DNA of 16,147 nucleotides, taken from contig NPFB01000212.1 of NCBI GenBank assembly GCA_014084085.1, forward strand, positions 5,908-22,054, in the 5' to 3' direction. The stretch's first letter is position 1. Each line of letters starts with the position of its first letter. The notes beneath the pieces were generated by a model that ran no database searches, had not been told where the DNA came from, and saw nothing but the letters and a program-made list of their open reading frames with translations. Source of the stretch: Hondaea fermentalgiana. Its lineage: Eukaryota > Sar > Bigyra > Thraustochytrida > Thraustochytriidae. The position numbers were made by a program, and so were the translations under genes. Below, one piece after another: positions 7,976 to 15,160 of this stretch.

Positions 7976-8142
7976 TTTGCCCCTTTCTTCTTCTTTCTTT
8001 CTTTCTCCTTTTTTTTTTTTTTTTTTTTCTTTCTCCTCTTTGTTTTTTACCGTGGCGATCTTCTCCAAACCTCGGACTCGCACGAGCATCGAGCGTCCGG
8101 CGGCGAGAACCAGGGCGCACGGCCAGCGGTCTCCGCGAGGGA
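7976..8142. promoter_or_regulatory. Short divergent promoter with poly(dA:dT) tract
   Basis: Only 167 bases separate the ATGs of the - strand WD-propeller gene and the + strand COQ10 gene. The interval opens with a pyrimidine tract (7981-8050), including an uninterrupted run of 20 T at 8009-8028. Such rigid poly(dA:dT) tracts commonly exclude nucleosomes at bidirectional promoters. No clear TATA box is visible. Confidence 0.6.
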
Positions 8143-8730
8143 ATGCTGGCAGCACGCGCAAGGGCGCGGGGCCTGGGGGCTTCGCGCAAGAGGGTGCTGG
8201 CTCACAGCGGCTGCGGCGTTGGACAGCCCGGCGCGAGCCCGGGGCGCTTCAGGAGCTATGGCGAGGCTCTGCGGACCGTGGCGGTGCAGCGAGAGCTGCC
8301 CTTTGACCGCCTGGACGTCTTCAAGGTGGTGGTGGACGTGGTCAAGTATCCAGAATTCCTGCCGTACTGCACGGAGGCGTCCATGACGAGTTTTGGGAAC
8401 CAGCAAATGCGCGCCGAGGTGGTCTTTGCGCACAAGCTGTTTCAGGAGCGCATGCAGTACGAGATTTCCTGGAAATCACCCGAGATGGTCCTCTCGGTGG
8501 CGACGGATACTAAATTTGCCAAACGCATCGAGTATCTCTGGCACTTTGAGGAAACGAAGCCGCATCGGACCCTGGTGGATGTCGAGCTCAAGGTCGCCTT
8601 TACCTCGTCGAGTTCGGCGTTTCTCTTTGACATGTTTGCCGACAGGATCCAGGACCGCGTCTTTCAGGCATTTGCCGGTCGCATTCGTGAGCTTGCGAGG
8701 CTTTCCAAGGAGCGAGAGTCGACCGTGTAG
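8143..8730 (+). CDS. COQ10: Mitochondrial coenzyme Q-binding protein COQ10 (START-like)
   Basis: The 195-residue protein binds ubiquinone and supports its use in the respiratory chain at the inner mitochondrial membrane. The conserved core begins near residue 39 with the family's opening 'Y-ALRTVAV', then the phrase VVDVVKYPEFLPYC (about 62-75). Later come FQERMQYEISW and the closing amphipathic helix FLFDMFADRIQDRVFQAF, all typical of the COQ10/polyketide cyclase-like family. Length fits the family. The first 38 residues are rich in Arg and Ala, contain no acidic residue before Glu40, and end RFRSYG, fitting a mitochondrial presequence. The frame is open further upstream, but only from GTG and through poly-Phe encoded by the T tract, so ATG 8143 is the start. 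It is head-to-head with the WD-propeller gene. Confidence 0.93.
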   Translation: MLAARARARGLGASRKRVLAHSGCGVGQPGASPGRFRSYGEALRTVAVQRELPFDRLDVFKVVVDVVKYPEFLPYCTEASMTSFGNQQMRAEVVFAHKLFQERMQYEISWKSPEMVLSVATDTKFAKRIEYLWHFEETKPHRTLVDVELKVAFTSSSSAFLFDMFADRIQDRVFQAFAGRIRELARLSKERESTV

Positions 8731-9038
8731 ACTAGATACGTACGCGGTAGAGACCGCGTCGATGAGCGGCTCGGAAACGTGATGTGATTTTGCCATGTGA
8801 TAATGAACGTAGTGCCACGAACGACTGTAGACAAATCAAAAGGTGGCGCGCGTGCCCAGACGAAGGCCTCTTTACAATCTTCGCAAGGCATGATCCAAGA
8901 GAAAAAATCGAGGTCCAAGGTGAAAGCTTACAATAATGATATGAAAACTGTAGAGGACGGTGGGGGACCCGGACCGAGCAAAAGATTTAAACTTTGCTAG
9001 AACTGTTTGCTCCTTGAATGGGTGAAAAAAAGTCTATC
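8731..9038. other. Convergent intergenic region (COQ10 / ArfGAP-like)
   Basis: These 308 bases between two stop codons carry both 3' ends. I see no tandem repeat and no canonical AATAAA. A 65-codon frame from ATG 8803 to 9000 exists, but I do not accept it as a gene. Confidence 0.6.
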
Positions 9039-10205
9039 CTAAAAGAGCCCAGCAAAAGGATCATTGGGGTCCGCTGCGGGGCGAGACGTCTGCGCGATGC
9101 CCATCGCAGGCATGCTGCTAGGGACCTGCGGCATTGGTGCTCTGGGCATTGGCGCTACGACGTTTCGTGATGCGTGCAAGCTTGCAAACGGGTCATCACT
9201 CGGGGTCGTCTGCCACCCGACTTGAGCCATGGGCACTTGCTGGTGAAACTGCTGCTGCGGCAGTTGTGATTGCAGCGGCTGCTGTGACTGTAGCTGTTGC
9301 TGTTGTTGCGGCCAGGCAGCAGAAGGAGCAACTTGCTGGGGCTGTTGGTACTGCATGCTTGGCGCGGGCTGATGAAGTACTGCAAAAGGATCGTCTGCCG
9401 GCATGCTCGACTGGAAAGAAAGGGTCGGTGCCAGTTGAGGCGCGGGCGCCGGAGAGGGCGAAATAAAGGAAAACCCGCCAGCTGCACTGGTGCTATTGCC
9501 GTTCTTACCGTTGCTGCTGGCGGGCGCGACGGCGACGCTTGGGGTATCAAAGTCAGCAAATAAATCTGTCACGTCTGCTGCCGATGTCGTCGTTGCTGTT
9601 GCTGGCGCGTCGAAAGTGCTTCCGCCAAAGAGATCAATTTCGTCTGCAGCGGCAGCAGCAGCAGACGCCGCCGCGTTCGTTGCGGCGGGTTGCGACGCGG
9701 GCGTGGCTTTAATTGTGAGGGCATCGAAGAGATTGGCCGTCTGTCCCATCGAGGCTGGCTCCGCGACGCTCGTCTGGGCCGTCTTGGAGGCCGACGAAGA
9801 GGAAGGAAGCTCTGCGTTCGGATCGTACCAACGCTTCTCTTCGTAGACCATGACAATGAGCTCCTTCCATCGATCTATTTTATCGCCTTCGCGGGGCATG
9901 TAGCGTTCCTCGTCCTTGGGCGTCCACTTGGCATACCATATGGCACGTGCACACTCGTTACCGCCGCCGTTGCGCTTGCGCAAGGCCTCAACCTCAGGCA
10001 TGGTCCATGTGGACATGGTCGCGGACTTGACGCGATGCGAGTACGCCTGATGCGACGACTTGCAGTAGTTGCAGACGAAGGTCCCATACTTGACGCAGAT
10101 GGCTCCGAACCCGAGCCTGCTCTGCGCTTTGCAGTTCACGCACTCGCGGTTCGCGCCCAGCTTGCGCAGCTTGTTGAGCAGCGTTTCCGCTTCGTTGCCG
10201 CCCAT
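9039..10205 (-). CDS. AGFG/AGD14-type ArfGAP-domain protein with DPF motifs, no arginine finger
   Basis: The 388-residue protein has an N-terminal ArfGAP-like zinc module (about 5-130) and a long disordered Ala/Gln/Pro/Ser tail. Zinc ligands are Cys22, 25, 45 and 48. The middle spacing is 19 residues, against the usual 16. Conserved landmarks include THE HRVKS pentad (57-61), GGGNECARAIW and EEKRWYDP, which place it nearest AGFG and plant AGD14. At the arginine-finger position the usual 'HR' is His52-Gln53, so GAP activity is doubtful. The tail has DPF at 272-274, 338-340 and 382-384, plus DLF motifs; DPF binds the AP-2 alpha appendage and related adaptors. The likely role is an endocytic or vesicle-coat adaptor. 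ATG 10205 (AGGATGG) is the start; the frame extends upstream only from GTG. Confidence 0.88.
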   Translation of the reverse strand: MGGNEAETLLNKLRKLGANRECVNCKAQSRLGFGAICVKYGTFVCNYCKSSHQAYSHRVKSATMSTWTMPEVEALRKRNGGGNECARAIWYAKWTPKDEERYMPREGDKIDRWKELIVMVYEEKRWYDPNAELPSSSSASKTAQTSVAEPASMGQTANLFDALTIKATPASQPAATNAAASAAAAAADEIDLFGGSTFDAPATATTTSAADVTDLFADFDTPSVAVAPASSNGKNGNSTSAAGGFSFISPSPAPAPQLAPTLSFQSSMPADDPFAVLHQPAPSMQYQQPQQVAPSAAWPQQQQQLQSQQPLQSQLPQQQFHQQVPMAQVGWQTTPSDDPFASLHASRNVVAPMPRAPMPQVPSSMPAMGIAQTSRPAADPNDPFAGLF

Positions 10206-10655
10206 CCTCCCGGCTCCCGCGCACGGCGTTCTTCCTCCCTTTCCTCCCACGGAGTCGCCCTCCAGGCGGGGCCCGCCGCCTCCGCCGCCGCCTCCGCCTC
10301 CGCGCGCGCTCCCTCGCCGCGCCGCGAGCGGCCAGACGAAGCCGGAGTTGGCCGCGCTCGATCTGCAATTTGCACAACTCCTCGGCCGCCTCCGCAGACT
10401 GCAGTAGTAGTGGCCATGGTGGAACGTAAAAACGCGCGAGCGACCTGGCTGGCCGGTGAGGCTTCCTTGTGCCGCCCTGGGATTGCCGACTTGCCGGCAA
10501 GTGGGGCAAAGTATACTCGAGTTCCGGGAGCCCTTCGGCGACGGTATAGGATACTACTGTCCTCGCCGCGCAAGCAGAGAGGGGCCAGTTCCGCAGCGCG
10601 GCGGGCGCGCAGACCCGCGACGCGCGCGCGGAGAGGCCGCGCGAGGGAGGCCGGG
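10206..10655. promoter_or_regulatory. Divergent promoter region, ArfGAP-like / PX-PH kinase
   Basis: These 450 bases lie between the two start codons. Next to the ArfGAP-like gene is a CCG/CCT triplet-rich block (10271-10303), which is G-rich on that gene's sense strand. Next to the kinase gene are two TATA-like spots, GTATAC (10511) and TATAGG (10545-10550), the latter about 110 bases before the kinase ATG. The + strand reads open through the whole interval, but the encoded Arg-rich sequence looks like GC-rich 5' UTR. Confidence 0.5.
10271..10303 (-). repeat. GGC/GGA triplet block, possible G-quadruplex
   Basis: On the - strand this block reads as repeated GGCGGA and GGCGGC, giving more than four closely spaced GG pairs. 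It begins 66 bases upstream of the ArfGAP-like ATG and may lie in its 5' UTR. Two-layer quadruplex potential is inferred from the pattern only. Confidence 0.5.
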
Positions 10656-13600
10656 ATGGAGAGCGCGGACGAAGAAGACGCGACGCGGCCCGGGGCTGGC
10701 GCGAAAAGGCGCGGCAGCGGCGAGGACCCGACGCGCGCGGCGGCAGGAGGCCGGGGCGAGCCCCCGGGCGCGAAAAGGCGCGGCGAAGATACGCGCATGC
10801 TGGCGGGAGCCCAGGTCGACTTCGCGAGCGCGAGGCTGGGAAGCCTCAAGTTCAGGTTCGCCATCCCGCTGACACAAATGGCGTATGACCCAAAGACGAA
10901 CACGAGCTTTGTGCAGTACTGCATGGTCGTGCAGGTCCAGGGACTGCCGCCCGCGTCACAGGGACGATGGATGGTGCGTCGGCGCACAGATCACTTTACG
11001 AGCCTCCACAAGCTCGTAACGCGCGTCCTCGAGGCCAAGGGGACAAACTATCGCCCCTTTTTGCGCCCCCTGCCCCGGCGACGGTACTTTGAGTCGAGCG
11101 CGGCGGCAACGATCCTAAGCGCGCGGCGAAAGCGACTCAAGGAGTACCTGCAGGATGTCTTGGCTTTGGCCGAGGTTGATGGAGACGTTTGCGCGCTGGC
11201 GTGCGCGTTTTTGGACATTGACGAAGAGGCTGTCTTGGGCGGCACCCAGCCCTGGCGCGCTCAAGAAGACACCTTTGAAGCTTCCGGGCCAGAGACGAGC
11301 ACGCACGCACGTCACGAGGCGCACGACGAGTTCGACGTGATGGTGGACAAGCGGTCGCGAATCGATGCTGTCGTCGACATGGTACGCAAACCAATGCGAC
11401 GCGGGTGGCTGCGCCTGCAAAAGCGGCCAGACGCTGAGGAAGATCCCGATGCCGCGCAGATGCGAGGTTCCGACGATGAGGAAGGTGATGATGAGACGCA
11501 GGCTGCCCTGGCAGATGCCCTGGAAAGCAAGTCCCCGTCCGTGAGCGCAAATTTGGCTCTAAAAGCAGGTTTCCTCACCAAACGTGGCGGCCTTCACGGT
11601 GGGAGTAAGTCATGGAAGCGAAGATATTTTCGGCTCTTGCCCATGGGCCTATCGTATTATTCAGCTTCGACCATGACGCTCCTCGGCGTGATTCGCGTAG
11701 GCGACGCCTTTACGCGTGTGGTAAGCATGAATGCAGAGCAAACGCGACTTGTGCGTGTGCCATCGAATCAGTTTGGTTTCTTGGTAAGTACCGAGGATCG
11801 CGAACTTGTCTTGTGCGCGAATTCGTGTCAGGAGCGGGACGCCTGGATGCAAGCAATCCAGTCTGCCGTCGCAGCGTACGAGAGTGGAAGTGGGACGGCC
11901 GAAGGCGCGGGCCTCGCCTGCGAGGAAGCTGAGGACGACTGGTACGGATCTCGTTCTCAGACGCCGTTTCTAGGGGCAGGAACGGGCCATGTTGGTAGTT
12001 GTAGTCGCGAAACTAGTATGATGGGTCCTGTTGCATCGAGACTTCAGCACGTAGCCTCTCAAGAACAAGACGTTGTAGAAATGAATGTCAACGTTGACGA
12101 CGATGGTGATTGCATTGGCGAGCAAGAAGCGGGGCCAGACGCAGACGGGCCAACGGCCGCGACGCAGGTCCAGGCCAACGTAGACGAAGGCGAAAAGGAG
12201 GTCAAAAGGCGTCTTCGCCGGCATCATTCGTCGTCCGCGAGCTCCATCAAGTACGACCCATTTGACGCGTCGCGTGACAAGGGCAAAATTCGAAGGGAGG
12301 AAGACAGTTTCAACGCTCCTGACTTGCAGCGCAAGGATGCATGGGAGGTGGATTGGGCACAACTTGATCTCCATCAAAAGGTGGGCGAGGGCGCTGCTGG
12401 CCAGGTCTTTCGCGGGTCTCTTTGGGGGTCCGAGGTGGCTGTGAAAAAAATGCATTGCAACGAGCTAACGCCAGGCATGTTGCGCTCCTTGCGTAAAGAA
12501 GTGACCATCCTGAGTCAGCTGCGACACCCGTGCGTGGTCTTGTACATTGGTGCATGCACACAGCTGCCCAATGTCTGCATCATCACCGAATGGTGCTCGC
12601 GCGGGTCTTTGTTTGACGTCTTGCATTCGAGCTCACTTCTCTTGGACACGAAACGAAGACTCGACCTGGCGCTGCAGGTCGCCAAGGGCATGTCGTATTT
12701 GCACGGTCGGCCGAAGGAAATTATCCACCGCGACCTAAAATCGATGAATGTCCTGGTCACGCAAGCATGGCAAGCCAAGGTCGCGGATTTTGGACTGACG
12801 ATTGTCCGCCGCAAGTCCGACATTGAAAATGAAGATGGCGGCCATTTTGGTATTCAGGGAACCCCGCAATGGATGGCTCCCGAGGTGATGGAAGGCAACC
12901 GGTACAATGGCAAGGTTGACGTGTACAGTTTTGGGATTGTTCTGACGGAGATTTTCACGCGCAAAATGCCGTTTGCTGACCGCTACAAGCGCTTCGACTT
13001 TGTTGATGCCGTGCTGGAAGGCGCCACCCCCACCATTCCTGTGTGGGCCAGCGACACCACCTGTCTTGACGAATTCGAAGAGGGAGACGATGAGAAGTGC
13101 GATGAAGACAGTCAAAATATTGTTGCCGTCAAGCCTGCTCAACGTACAGCCTCTCAGCGCCATCGTCAACTGCGGCGAAGAAGCCTCCTCTTTAGCGAAG
13201 CGACTGCAACGCTGCGATCAAAGTCACCCCCTATAGTCCATGATATGCGACCCGCATCGCTGCAGACAGTCAGCAACGGTACAGCAGACTCAGAATCTGT
13301 GCTGGGCGATGATACTGAGCAGCCAATGCGCACGAATGAAGACGGCGACAGTATTGACCACAAGAAAGAAGAAGAAGAAGAAGAAGAAGAAGAAATGGAA
13401 GAGGATGGTTTGGAGGATCAAGAGGACCATCGCGAGCAAGTCGGAACAATGACGGCCCAGAGAGTTCTTGTCATGCGAAAGAGAGAAGGGGCCATGGCTC
13501 GAAGCTCTTGGGAGAGCGAGGATGAGGACGCCCGACAGCGGCACGGCGAAGCGGACATCCCGTTGACCTTGGGCACTTCCAACGAAGCTCGAGGACCCGC

Positions 13601-14633
13601 AAATATCCAGCGTCTGACGCTAAAGTGTCTGAGTCGAGATCCGCGGTCGCGACCAAATTTTGAAGAGATTGTGCGACGCTTGAGTCTTCTTGCGGAAAAT
13701 TCGTCAGATGAGCTGCTCGAGCACTTTGATTTGCCACGTGTGCACGAGATGCTCGAGGTTGGCAGCCTTTTCGACGTTAGCCTTGCGGCCCGCGAAGTGA
13801 CCAAAATTGCGCATCATGTACATATACGTAGTCCTTTTCTTTTGAGCGGTGACGAGCGAGACACGGCCGATGACGCAGACGAGTTTTCTTCGCTGTCGTC
13901 CATGAAGACGGGGACCGCCAAGGTCTTGCTATTAACGTGGGTGTGCCCTCTGGTCGTTCGTCTCGTGGACCGCTTGACGCGGGAAACGGACTTTATCTTG
14001 ACGCGCGGTGGCGAGCGCGTTCAAGTGCACATTCCAGAACGCATTCTTGCCGAATTGGCGTCAGCCATTTACAATTTGTTGCAGGTATGCAGTGGCGATG
14101 AGGGTGTGACGATGCAAGCGGCCAATGTCCTTGCCGATCAGGGGCCACTGCCCGTTTTGGCGAGGCTCTTTATGTTTGCTGACGCTGCGCAAGAGTTCGA
14201 TCATATTGACGTTCAGCCTTCAGCGTACGATCAAGAGGCGGAGATTCAACACATCGTGAAGAACCGAAACCCAGACTTTGGAAGCCTGATGCACGCAGGT
14301 CTTGTGCTCGCATATTTGGGTCTCGCCGCGCAAGAGACGCGCGTCGCGGACGCTGTGGCGCGTGCTGTTTCGGCACAAATGCACTCTCTTGACGAGGCCT
14401 CGCATCTCGCATCCCGTGCACGATCTCGATGCCAATCCGTGGGCATCATGATTGGCACTGGTGGACTTATCTCCTTTGAGGCCGTTCGCGGAGGCCCCAC
14501 GCTCCCATCCGTTCCACAATTCGGACCGTCTATCCAGGAGCTTCGCGAAGAAAATCTCAAGATGAAACGAGAGCTCGCAAGCTTACGGCGCAAGCTCGAG
14601 TTGTTAACGACATCTGATAATAGTGTAAAGTAG
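10656..14633 (+). CDS. PX-PH-TKL protein kinase with large insert and helical C-terminus
   Basis: The 1325-residue protein combines membrane-lipid sensing with a kinase. A PX domain (about 63-188) has the basic RRR at 108-110 followed by DHFTSLHKL, and a PLPRRRYF loop. A PH domain (about 302-408) starts AGFLTKRGG and ends with the helix containing Trp397. The kinase (about 570-1015) shows GEGAAGQVF (577-585), Lys597 in VAVK, HRDLKSMN (691-698), DFG (711-713) and APE (741-743), so it should be active; the sequence is TKL/Raf-MLK-like. About 183 residues (798-980), including a poly-Glu run, interrupt the domain before NIQRLTLKCLSRDPRSRPNF. The C-terminus looks like an armadillo-type helical region ending in a coiled coil (about 1296-1318). 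ATG 10656 (GGGATGG) is preferred over ATG 10416, which would add an Arg-rich stretch overlapping the promoter. Confidence 0.93.
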   Translation: MESADEEDATRPGAGAKRRGSGEDPTRAAAGGRGEPPGAKRRGEDTRMLAGAQVDFASARLGSLKFRFAIPLTQMAYDPKTNTSFVQYCMVVQVQGLPPASQGRWMVRRRTDHFTSLHKLVTRVLEAKGTNYRPFLRPLPRRRYFESSAAATILSARRKRLKEYLQDVLALAEVDGDVCALACAFLDIDEEAVLGGTQPWRAQEDTFEASGPETSTHARHEAHDEFDVMVDKRSRIDAVVDMVRKPMRRGWLRLQKRPDAEEDPDAAQMRGSDDEEGDDETQAALADALESKSPSVSANLALKAGFLTKRGGLHGGSKSWKRRYFRLLPMGLSYYSASTMTLLGVIRVGDAFTRVVSMNAEQTRLVRVPSNQFGFLVSTEDRELVLCANSCQERDAWMQAIQSAVAAYESGSGTAEGAGLACEEAEDDWYGSRSQTPFLGAGTGHVGSCSRETSMMGPVASRLQHVASQEQDVVEMNVNVDDDGDCIGEQEAGPDADGPTAATQVQANVDEGEKEVKRRLRRHHSSSASSIKYDPFDASRDKGKIRREEDSFNAPDLQRKDAWEVDWAQLDLHQKVGEGAAGQVFRGSLWGSEVAVKKMHCNELTPGMLRSLRKEVTILSQLRHPCVVLYIGACTQLPNVCIITEWCSRGSLFDVLHSSSLLLDTKRRLDLALQVAKGMSYLHGRPKEIIHRDLKSMNVLVTQAWQAKVADFGLTIVRRKSDIENEDGGHFGIQGTPQWMAPEVMEGNRYNGKVDVYSFGIVLTEIFTRKMPFADRYKRFDFVDAVLEGATPTIPVWASDTTCLDEFEEGDDEKCDEDSQNIVAVKPAQRTASQRHRQLRRRSLLFSEATATLRSKSPPIVHDMRPASLQTVSNGTADSESVLGDDTEQPMRTNEDGDSIDHKKEEEEEEEEEMEEDGLEDQEDHREQVGTMTAQRVLVMRKREGAMARSSWESEDEDARQRHGEADIPLTLGTSNEARGPANIQRLTLKCLSRDPRSRPNFEEIVRRLSLLAENSSDELLEHFDLPRVHEMLEVGSLFDVSLAAREVTKIAHHVHIRSPFLLSGDERDTADDADEFSSLSSMKTGTAKVLLLTWVCPLVVRLVDRLTRETDFILTRGGERVQVHIPERILAELASAIYNLLQVCSGDEGVTMQAANVLADQGPLPVLARLFMFADAAQEFDHIDVQPSAYDQEAEIQHIVKNRNPDFGSLMHAGLVLAYLGLAAQETRVADAVARAVSAQMHSLDEASHLASRARSRCQSVGIMIGTGGLISFEAVRGGPTLPSVPQFGPSIQELREENLKMKRELASLRRKLELLTTSDNSVK
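13365..13394 (+). repeat. GAA-rich tract encoding poly-Glu in the kinase insert
   Basis: A GAA-dominated purine run encodes nine consecutive Glu followed by Met-Glu-Glu. It lies inside the insert that splits the kinase C-lobe and supports that insert being a disordered, fast-evolving loop. Confidence 0.9.
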
Positions 14634-14704
14634 GCAAGTTTCTTCAAGAGCACCAGTGATTTTTTCCAAATATAGAGAGTCGAGTAAGAGAGGGCGGAGT
14701 TGTA

Positions 14705-14728
14705 ATCTTGTATGAATAAAAACAAGAT
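14705..14728 (+). terminator. Kinase poly(A) signal in a hairpin loop
   Basis: AATAAA at 14715-14720 lies 82 bases after the kinase stop. It is flanked by a perfect 7-bp inverted repeat, ATCTTGT (14705-14711) and ACAAGAT (14722-14728), so the hexamer would sit in a 10-base loop. The position suits a poly(A) signal; the hairpin's significance is unproven. Confidence 0.5.
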
Positions 14729-15089
14729 CGAGGCTCGAGTCGATGAATAGATAAGAAGCGAAGAATGGAAAAATGGATGGCTCGCACGAGTGGAAGAGAA
14801 GACAGTATACGAACTACTCATCAGGGATGAAAATCCTGCCGTGACCTGAAATGGGGTTTTGCGAGAAATACGTAAAGTGAGAAGCATGAAGAGACGACCT
14901 GAACCCCTCAGCAGATGTTGGAAATAAATAACTGCTTCCTCGGCCCAGAAGACCGGTCGTAATATTTTTTTTTTAATCGCGCATAGTCTGCAGCGGAGAC
15001 GAGATGACGCGAGGTTGGCTTTGCGTGATTGGGCCTAGACCGTGTTAGCGGAGCGCAGCGTTGACACGAGGCTGGAGCCAACGCCCTTG

Positions 15090-15160
15090 CTCAGAATGCG
15101 ACTTCTTGCTCGAAAGGCAACATCTTGCTCACGATGCTATACGTTTTCTCAGAATGCGAC
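15090..15160. repeat. 13-bp direct repeat pair CTCAGAATGCGAC
   Basis: Identical CTCAGAATGCGAC copies occur at 15090-15102 and 15148-15160, with CTTGCTC also repeated between them. The pair lies in otherwise featureless noncoding DNA downstream of the kinase gene. Confidence 0.7.

Noticed and set aside
7855..8142. Poly-Phe 'membrane' extension of COQ10
   Set aside because: It opens at GTG, and the hydrophobic run is the translated T20 tract. ATG 8143 gives a normal presequence and family length.
7976..8161. N-terminal Lys/Glu-rich extension of the WD-propeller protein
   Set aside because: It starts at TTG, overlaps the COQ10 ATG, and its charge comes from translating the poly(T) promoter tract.
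8803..9000. 65-codon frame ending in a Myc-NLS-like SKRFKL
   Set aside because: It lies in a 3' convergent gap, has no recognisable domain, and short frames of this length are expected by chance.
9690..10655. 5' extension of the kinase frame by 322 codons
   Set aside because: It opens at TTG, runs antisense through the ArfGAP-like gene and the promoter, and encodes low-complexity sequence with no domain.
11605..11790. GTAAGT-like donor sites inside the kinase gene (around 11607 and 11784)
   Set aside because: The frame stays open and the PH domain is continuous across them, so splicing there would break the fold.
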